From: JAOAIV01 sp038849555
Lineage (GTDB): Archaea; Thermoproteota; Bathyarchaeia; Bathyarchaeales; Bathycorpusculaceae
Direction of reading: 5' to 3'
NCBI GenBank assembly: GCA_038849555.1
Contig: JAWCMT010000022.1
Span: 1 to 27,467 of the forward strand
DNA: 27,467 bases
Part shown: one piece after another, positions 22,518-27,467 of the stretch
Numbering within the stretch: the stretch's first letter is position 1
Layout of the letters: each line of letters starts with the position of its first letter
Translations under genes and position numbers: made by a program
The notes under the pieces: generated by a model
Told to the model about the DNA's origin: nothing
Database searches by the model: none
What the model saw: the letters and a program-made list of their open reading frames with translations, nothing else

Positions 22518-22640
22518 GACGGAAGGGCTTCCTTTCAAAAGTAATGAGTATCATTTCTGAAATAACCCTTTCGGCAATTTTAAATGCGCAGCTATAACTT
22601 TCACGACTTTTTCATGGAAGATTTATGTAGTTGATAATAA

Positions 22641-22658
22641 TGTTTCTTTTAAGAAACA
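22641..22658. promoter_or_regulatory. Perfect palindrome upstream of hdrC, candidate operator
   Basis: TGTTTCTT (22641-22648) and AAGAAACA (22651-22658) are exact reverse complements around two T. The site is centred 43 bases before the hdrC start. A TATA-like atttatgta at 22621-22629 would put the RNA start at about 22650, inside the palindrome, a position typical of repressor sites. The binding protein is unknown. Confidence 0.5.
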
Positions 22659-22692
22659 ATAAGCCGCGTCGAGAGGCTAATGGTGACTTGAA

Positions 22693-23229
22693 GTGGCTGA
22701 AACAGAAAAACCCAAGGATGTAATAAGGGCTTCTGAAGTTGACCCAAAGTTCAAATATGAACTTTTGAAGATGCCTGGCAGCGAAAAAATTCTTAGGTGC
22801 TTCCAATGTGGAACATGCACCAGCGACTGCCCTGTGGCAAGGTTCAGCGACACTTACCGGCCACGCACGATAATTCGCATGGCGCAACTTGGCCTTAGAG
22901 ACCGCGTTTTAAACAGTGAAACCTTATGGTTATGCGCCGCCTGCTTCACGTGCACAGACCGCTGTCCACAAGGCGTCGAAGTCGCAAGTGTAATTCGTGT
23001 TCTAAGAAATTTGGCTGCCGAAAAAGGCATCGTGCCAGCAGTTTTCAAGGAGCAAGCCAACGCCATACTCAATTCTGGCTATGCTTACAATATTCCCGAG
23101 TTGAAGATTAAGAAACGCGAGGCGCAAGGGTTACCTCCGCTTCCAAGAGGCAATCCTGAAAGCCTCCGCAAGACGCTTAAAGGAATAAAGTTCTTTGAAG
23201 CAATACAAAAAGGAAGTAACCCCACATGA
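22693..23229 (+). CDS. hdrC: Heterodisulfide reductase subunit C (HdrC-like)
   Basis: The small iron-sulfur subunit that carries electrons between the flavin subunit HdrA and the catalytic HdrB. The 178 residues have two complete [4Fe-4S] motifs: Cys36-Cys39-Cys42-Cys46 (CFQCGTCTSDCP) and Cys81-Cys84-Cys87-Cys91 (CAACFTCTDRCP). There is no membrane helix, so it is the cytosolic HdrC type and not HdrE-linked. It starts with GTG, fixed by GGTGA at 22682-22686. It overlaps hdrB by ATGA (23226-23229), so the two are translationally coupled. Whether the substrate is CoM-S-S-CoB cannot be told; in non-methanogens Hdr-like complexes use other disulfides or none. Confidence 0.92.
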   Translation: MAETEKPKDVIRASEVDPKFKYELLKMPGSEKILRCFQCGTCTSDCPVARFSDTYRPRTIIRMAQLGLRDRVLNSETLWLCAACFTCTDRCPQGVEVASVIRVLRNLAAEKGIVPAVFKEQANAILNSGYAYNIPELKIKKREAQGLPPLPRGNPESLRKTLKGIKFFEAIQKGSNPT

Positions 23230-24110
23230 GCAGCAAATACTTGATTTTTCTTGGTTGCGCCGTCCCTTACCGCGTCGCCGCCTATGAGATTTCAGCCCGC
23301 AAGGTTCTTGCCAAGCTAGGCGTAGAACTTGTAGAAATGCCCGAATTCAACTGCTGCGGTCTGCCGCTGGATCCGGTTAGCCACGAGGCAATGCTTGTTT
23401 TGGCAGCGCGGAACCTTGCAATAGCGGAACAGCAAGGCTTGAATATTCTCACTCTTTGCCCTGGTTGCGCCGGCACACTTAAGAAAGTTAACACGTTGCT
23501 GAAGAAAGACAAGGCGCTGAGAGACCAAATTAACAGTCACCTGAAAGAGGCAGGGTTAGAGTTTAAGGGAACAGTAGAAGCAAAGCACATATTGCAGGTT
23601 CTGACGCAGGATATCGGCGTGGAGAAGATAAAAAATGCGGTGGTCAAGCCGCTTACCATGCTGAGAGTTGCGGAGCACGTGGGCTGTCACTTGCTCCGGC
23701 CGAAAGAATACATCGGCTTCGACGACCCGGAAGATCCGCAGGTTTTAAAGAGGCTTATCGAAGCCACAGGCGCCACTTGTCTGGATTACATTGGCGAAAC
23801 AGAATGCTGCGGCGCTCCAAGCGTCGGCGTCAGCGACAAAGTTGCGTTGCAGCTTGCCAGAGAAAAACTCAGCCACGTGAAAAAAGTCTCTGCCCAAGCT
23901 TTAGTCACGATCTGCGCATTTTGCCACATCATGTTTGACACTAACGAGCTGCGCATAGAAAGAATGTTTAATGAGGCCTATGGAATCCCGATTCTGCATT
24001 ACACGCAGCTGCTTGGATTAGCGCTGGGTATTCCCGCTGAGGAGCTTGCTTTCAACGAGCTTAGAGTGGATCCCTCAAAAATCCTGAAGGCAGTAAGCGA
24101 AGGTGGCTAA
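23226..24110 (+). CDS. hdrB: Heterodisulfide reductase subunit B (HdrB-like)
   Basis: The catalytic subunit of soluble heterodisulfide reductase. Its 294 residues hold two complete CCG domains, each of which binds a noncubane [4Fe-4S] cluster in the methanogen enzyme. The first uses Cys11, Cys43-Cys44 (FNCCG) and Cys78/Cys81 (CPGC). The second uses Cys154, Cys194-Cys195 (ECCG) and Cys230/Cys233 (CAFC). Because both Cys sets are intact, a true disulfide-reductase chemistry is possible, unlike HdrB relatives with a degraded domain. Coupled to hdrC by a four-base overlap. hdrA is not in this operon but faces it from the other side of the DUF2096 gene. Confidence 0.93.
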   Translation: MSSKYLIFLGCAVPYRVAAYEISARKVLAKLGVELVEMPEFNCCGLPLDPVSHEAMLVLAARNLAIAEQQGLNILTLCPGCAGTLKKVNTLLKKDKALRDQINSHLKEAGLEFKGTVEAKHILQVLTQDIGVEKIKNAVVKPLTMLRVAEHVGCHLLRPKEYIGFDDPEDPQVLKRLIEATGATCLDYIGETECCGAPSVGVSDKVALQLAREKLSHVKKVSAQALVTICAFCHIMFDTNELRIERMFNEAYGIPILHYTQLLGLALGIPAEELAFNELRVDPSKILKAVSEGG

Positions 24111-24177
24111 AGCGGGCTTCGCGGATGTACCTGCTCTCTTATAGGGCGAAGCGCAAGTAAAAGGGTCATTTGAAACT

Positions 24178-24187
24178 CTTTATAAGC
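24178..24187 (+). promoter_or_regulatory. TATA-like element of the DUF2096 gene
   Basis: The sequence ctttataagc is centred about 36 bases before the ATG at 24218. It lies within the longer ORF that begins at a TTG at 24170, which argues that the TTG is not the start. Confidence 0.45.
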
Positions 24188-24217
24188 TGCGCATTGCCAG
24201 TTAAAAGTGGATGCGTC

Positions 24218-24733
24218 ATGGGCTACTTGGCCGTATGGAAGATTCTGGAAGAAATAATTGTGGAATTTCGGAAAAAGGGCATGGCGGTTCCACAGAGTGT
24301 TATGAGTGATTTGAAGTCAGCTAAAGTGCTGATTAGCTTGCTGGATGTTAACAGAAATGACAGCGAGACAGCCGCGAAAGTTGAGCAGTATCTTGGAAGC
24401 GTGGAAGCCTACCTCGTTTCTGTGGCGCAGAAAGCATTTTCACCAGAATGCGTTGACAGTTGGCTCAAACGGCTTGAAGAAGCCACATACGACACAGGAA
24501 ACATTTGCGCCGTTACTGAAGAAGACAAGTTCATCGCGGGTGTTCCCCGAGACCAAAAGTGGATTCGAGTTAAACCCCTTAACAGTGTGCCTCTTGAAAA
24601 GCTGCAGCAGCTTGCGGCGGAGTCAAACCTCTCGTGCCGTGTCCAAGAGGATAGTCGGTTAATTGTTTGTGGAAAAGATGAAGATATACGGGAATTTGTT
24701 AAGAAAATGACCGCCCTAGCCAACAAAGAATAA
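24218..24733 (+). CDS. DUF2096-like archaeal protein
   Basis: A 171-residue soluble protein that looks like the archaeal DUF2096 family, of unknown function and best known from methanogens. It starts MGYLAVWKILEEIIVEFRKKG, followed by PQSVMSDLKSAKVLISLLDVN and an amphipathic helix with EQYLGSVEAYLVSVAQKAF; the C-terminal third (about 115-171) is a strand-helix domain ending in a Lys-rich helix. There are no obvious catalytic or metal motifs. The start is taken at ATG 24218 because a TATA-like element lies between it and the upstream TTG. It sits between hdrCB and the convergent hdrA, so a link to that complex is possible by position only. Confidence 0.65.
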   Translation: MGYLAVWKILEEIIVEFRKKGMAVPQSVMSDLKSAKVLISLLDVNRNDSETAAKVEQYLGSVEAYLVSVAQKAFSPECVDSWLKRLEEATYDTGNICAVTEEDKFIAGVPRDQKWIRVKPLNSVPLEKLQQLAAESNLSCRVQEDSRLIVCGKDEDIREFVKKMTALANKE

Positions 24734-24763
24734 GAGCACGTGACAAGCGGTGGAAAGATGAGG

Positions 24764-27196
24764 CTATGTTTGTTTCTTTCTTTTCAGCATGTTCTCGATG
24801 AAAGGCCGCAGCTTAGCGTTTTCCGCCTTAATCCTCTCTTTACCTAAAGCTTTCCTCTGCGCGTCTATTTCACGAATCAACTCGGCGAAGTGCACGCCTT
24901 CAGCGGCGGAAACGTATTCCACACGGAACCTTTCAGGGCTCATGCCGAGTTTCTGAAGCATCGGCGCCAACGCGTCCATTCTTGCCTTCATCTTCCAGTT
25001 TCCGCTTATGTAATGGCAGTCGTAGGGCAAGTGGCATGCCGCGACAAGCACCATGCCAGCGCCAAGCCGCAGTGCTTCAAGGATGAAGTCGCGGTCTACT
25101 CTGCCAGAGCACATGACCCGTATCGCGCGTATCGTGGGCGGATACTCGAATCTGCTGGTGCCGGCTAAATCCGCGCCAGCGTAGCTGCACCAGTTGCATA
25201 GGAACGCCAAAATTTTGTCTTCCGGGTCCTTCTCAAGTGCCGCGCGTATCTGCGCCAGAATCTGCGCGTCTGTGAAGTGCATCTGGGTTATGGCGTCCTG
25301 TGGGCACTCGGCAACGCAGGTTCCGCAGCCGTGGCAGCTGGCCGTTATCACCTGCGCGGGCTTGTTCGGCTCAACTTTGATGGAGCCATAGGGGCATCTT
25401 TCAGCGCATATGCCGCATTTACTTGTAACGTTCTTGCATTTGCTGGCGTCTACGACCGCGATTATAGGCTCAATCTTCCATGTCGGCTTGGAAATCACCG
25501 TTGCCGCTCTTGAAGCCGCGCCGCAGCCTTGTGAAACACTGTAGGGTATATCCTTCAATCCTTGGCAGGCGCCAGCCAAGAATATGCCGTCAGTCGGCGC
25601 GTCTAACGGCTTAAGTTTGGGGTGGCTCTCCATGAAGAAGCCATCTGCGCCGCGGGTTAGGTTGAGAATCCGCGCAAGCTCATCTGAGCCCTTCTTGGGT
25701 ATGGACGCCGTAGCCAAAACAACCATTTCCGCTTCGACCTCTATCGGCATGCCAAGGTTTGCGTCTTCAGCATGTATGGTTAGATTATGCGTTTCAGGGT
25801 CTTCGTCGATGCGGCTGACGCGGCCGCGGATGAAGTTCACACCTTGCTCTCTGGCGCGGTCATAAAATTCCTCGTAACCTTTGCCTGGGCTGCGCATGTC
25901 CATGTAAAACACGTAGACTTCCACATCTTGCTTGTACTTCTCTTTCAGCTGAACCACGTGCTTAAGCGTGTACATGCAGCAGTAGTTCGAGCAGTAGGGA
26001 TACTTGTTTTTGTCACGTGAGCCTACGCATTGGATGAAGGCAACTGAATGTGGTTTTTGGCCATCTGACGCACGGATAACTTTGCCGCCTGTAGGGCCAG
26101 CGGCGAGAATAAGCCTTTCAAACTCCATGGAGGTTATAACGTTAGGATACTTTCCATAGCCGAGAAGCGGCATGTCATAGGGCAAGTAAATGTCAAAGCC
26201 TGTTGCCACAATTATCGCGCCGACTTCTAGCTCGATTTCCTCAGGTTTCTGTTCGAAGTTTATGGCTTGCCTATCACCGCATATATCTACACACTTATAG
26301 CATTCGATGCAGTAGTCCCGGTTTATGGTGTAAATAAGCGGGACAGCCTGGTCAAATGGCACTGATATGGCTTTTCTAGTGCCCAAGTACATGTCCCACT
26401 CGTTCGGGTATTCTATGGGGCAAACGTCCTTGCATTCGCCGCAGCCCGTGCAATTGTCTTCCAACACGTAACGAGGGTTCTTGCGAATCTTAACCCGGAA
26501 ATTGCCAACATACCCATCCACTTTTAGCAGATCAGCGTTGGCAATTAACTCAATGTTCGGGTGTCTGCCGACATCCACCATCTTTGGACCTTCAATGCAG
26601 ATTGAGCAGTCAAGTGTTGGAAAAGTTTTATCGAGCGCAGCCATGTGCCCGCCGATGCTTTCACCTTTCTCAAGCAGATAAACCTTGAAGCCCATCTCTG
26701 CCAGGTCTAACGCGGCGTTCATGCCGGCGATGCCGCCGCCGATAACAAGCGCCTTGTTGGTGACTGGAACTTCTATTGTTTGGAGTGGCATCAGCAACCG
26801 TGCTTTCGCCACGGCCATGCGTATGGTGTCTTTGGCTCTTTCTGTAGCCTCTTTTGGAGTGCTTGGGTGGCACCATGAACTGAACTCTCGGATATTCGCC
26901 ATCTCAAAGAGAAACGGGTTTAAGCCTGCCTCGGAGACTGTGCGCCTAAACGTCACTTCGTGCATTCTCGGCGAGCAAGCAGCAACAACAACCCTGTTCA
27001 GTTTGTAATCTTTTATGCCCTTTCTAATTTCTTCTTGGCCGGGGTCAGCACAAGTGTACCTGTTGTCTTTCACGTATACGACGTCAGGCAATGTTTTAGC
27101 ATACTCAACANNNNNNNNNNCAATGTTTAAACCGCAGTGGCAGATGAAAACGCCTATTCGTAGTTCTCCGCTTTCAGATTTTTCTGGTTGGCTCAT
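24764..27196 (-). CDS. hdrA: HdrA flavoprotein fused to an MvhD domain (contains N gap)
   Basis: The bifurcating FAD subunit of heterodisulfide reductase, about 810 residues. In order: N-terminal FICHCG region; NAD(P)/FAD fold GGGIAG (153-158); [4Fe-4S] motifs at Cys249/252/255/259 and Cys296/299/302/306; the HdrA-specific Cys390, 402, 406, 407 group; [4Fe-4S] motifs at Cys587/594/597/601 and Cys621/624/627/631; and from about 660 an MvhD domain (FLCNWCSYAGADLAG, Cys667, 670, 696, 721, 727) that takes electrons from hydrogenase or another donor. The ATG at 27196 follows GGAGAGGATAAG and overlaps the upstream stop by ATGA, so the longer ORF to 27229 is rejected. Numbering assumes four residues in the N gap. 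Confidence 0.93.
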   Translation of the reverse strand: MSQPEKSESGELRIGVFICHCGLNIXXXXVEYAKTLPDVVYVKDNRYTCADPGQEEIRKGIKDYKLNRVVVAACSPRMHEVTFRRTVSEAGLNPFLFEMANIREFSSWCHPSTPKEATERAKDTIRMAVAKARLLMPLQTIEVPVTNKALVIGGGIAGMNAALDLAEMGFKVYLLEKGESIGGHMAALDKTFPTLDCSICIEGPKMVDVGRHPNIELIANADLLKVDGYVGNFRVKIRKNPRYVLEDNCTGCGECKDVCPIEYPNEWDMYLGTRKAISVPFDQAVPLIYTINRDYCIECYKCVDICGDRQAINFEQKPEEIELEVGAIIVATGFDIYLPYDMPLLGYGKYPNVITSMEFERLILAAGPTGGKVIRASDGQKPHSVAFIQCVGSRDKNKYPYCSNYCCMYTLKHVVQLKEKYKQDVEVYVFYMDMRSPGKGYEEFYDRAREQGVNFIRGRVSRIDEDPETHNLTIHAEDANLGMPIEVEAEMVVLATASIPKKGSDELARILNLTRGADGFFMESHPKLKPLDAPTDGIFLAGACQGLKDIPYSVSQGCGAASRAATVISKPTWKIEPIIAVVDASKCKNVTSKCGICAERCPYGSIKVEPNKPAQVITASCHGCGTCVAECPQDAITQMHFTDAQILAQIRAALEKDPEDKILAFLCNWCSYAGADLAGTSRFEYPPTIRAIRVMCSGRVDRDFILEALRLGAGMVLVAACHLPYDCHYISGNWKMKARMDALAPMLQKLGMSPERFRVEYVSAAEGVHFAELIREIDAQRKALGKERIKAENAKLRPFIENMLKRKKQT
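27111..27120. other. Assembly gap (ten N) inside hdrA
   Basis: Ten undetermined bases fall just after the N-terminal CHCGLNI. In HdrA homologues I remember about nine residues between this motif and VEYAKTLP, but the gap supplies only about four. The real sequence is therefore probably longer than ten bases, by a multiple of three. Confidence 0.9.
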
Positions 27197-27467
27197 CTTA
27201 TCCTCTCCTCTAAAACGAATCGGCGGCAAACGGTTTCCTTTGCTTTCTGCGAGCCGCGGGCTTTTAATTCCTTAACCGTATCTACAGGAGAAGTAAGCCT
27301 TTCCAAGACTTTATTCCAAGTTCCAGAGCGCACTGGCGTGTGATTTATCTTGGTGCGCTTAAGCGTCAAAGCGTCTTCAACTGGGCAAACCACTTTGCAA
27401 GCGCCGCAGTAAACGCAGAAAAGCTCGTTAACATGCACTTTTCCATCTTTCTCGGAAAGGTAAAGCG
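27193..27467 (-). CDS. Iron-sulfur polyferredoxin, C-terminal part only (FwdF-like, tentative)
   Basis: The reading frame is open through the right edge, so the GTG at 27438 is internal and the true start lies outside. The 90 visible residues hold one complete [4Fe-4S] motif, CVYCGACKVVCP, then VEDALTLKRTKINHTP, VRSGTWNKVLERLTSP and a basic tail. The TPVRSGTWNK segment after the last ferredoxin motif recalls the C-terminus of FwdF/FmdF polyferredoxins of formylmethanofuran dehydrogenase, but this is from memory. Its TGA overlaps the hdrA ATG (ATGA, 27193-27196), so it and hdrA are one operon, and it probably exchanges electrons with HdrA or its donor. Confidence 0.7.
   Translation of the reverse strand, partial: LYLSEKDGKVHVNELFCVYCGACKVVCPVEDALTLKRTKINHTPVRSGTWNKVLERLTSPVDTVKELKARGSQKAKETVCRRFVLEERIR

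Noticed and set aside
22612..22887. Minus-strand open frame across the hdrC promoter and start
   Set aside because: It is antisense to the Cys-motif region of hdrC and covers the palindrome and TATA element; no family features.
1..27467. CRISPR arrays, insertion sequences, integrases, toxin-antitoxin pairs or other defence genes
   Set aside because: No direct-repeat array, transposase, recombinase or known defence motif was recognised; the window looks like core chromosome.

Overview
The window is a compact, gene-dense piece of an archaeal chromosome. The evidence is the gene content: thermosome, clamp loader RfcL/RfcS, Dph2, exosome subunit Csl4, RNA polymerase Rpo11, TFS, ribosomal protein L10e, archaeal Trm5 and Trm11-type tRNA methyltransferases, RtcA and several archaea-only DUF families. 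The heterodisulfide reductase genes, the stand-alone FMN glutamate-synthase-like protein and the general protein flavour suggest a Bathyarchaeia-like anaerobe. That lineage is an inference, not something the sequence proves. I see no rRNA, tRNA, CRISPR array, insertion sequence or phage gene. No gap between genes exceeds 300 bases; the two largest (3594-3851 and 14557-14827) hold promoter- or terminator-like AT-rich DNA and no convincing gene.

Layout. 1-900: end of a thermosome gene followed by an Hsp20 gene (chaperone operon). 1.0-3.6 kb: a tRNA-binding OB-fold protein converging on the rfcS-rfcL clamp-loader operon. 3.8-5.5 kb: FMN glutamate-synthase-like protein with an N-terminal cysteine cluster. 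5.6-7.5 kb (minus strand): dCMP deaminase and a Trm11-family methyltransferase. 7.6-10.6 kb: L10e overlapping PEP synthase. 10.7-14.6 kb: an information-processing run (dph2, METTL5-like methylase, csl4, rpo11, DUF99, tfs). 14.8-16.7 kb: glmS, divergent from an HTH/S-layer-C-like regulator and DUF371 (16.9-18.3 kb). 18.3-20.4 kb: rtcA-trm5 operon. 20.5-22.5 kb: small genes (unknown coiled-coil protein, acylphosphatase, an unknown protein, an arcadin-1-like candidate, DUF365). 22.7-27.5 kb: energy metabolism, with hdrC-hdrB on the plus strand and a DUF2096 gene, facing hdrA (fused to an MvhD domain) on the minus strand, which is preceded by the truncated end of a polyferredoxin gene.

How the genes fit together. 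Most of the window serves replication, transcription, translation and RNA modification. The metabolic part points to an anaerobic, ferredoxin-centred economy: HdrABC-MvhD is the electron-bifurcating module known from methanogens, and the adjacent polyferredoxin may belong to formylmethanofuran dehydrogenase (FwdF-like, tentative). PEP synthase and GlmS point to gluconeogenesis and amino-sugar synthesis.

Two runs of ten N (17127-17136 and 27111-27120) lie inside coding regions. Both keep the reading frame, but the second probably hides more than ten bases. Several gene starts were moved from the longest possible ORF because a Shine-Dalgarno or TATA element lies inside the longer version (Trm11-like, glutamate-synthase-like, rtcA, DUF365, DUF2096, DUF99, the 21.3 kb unknown and hdrA).
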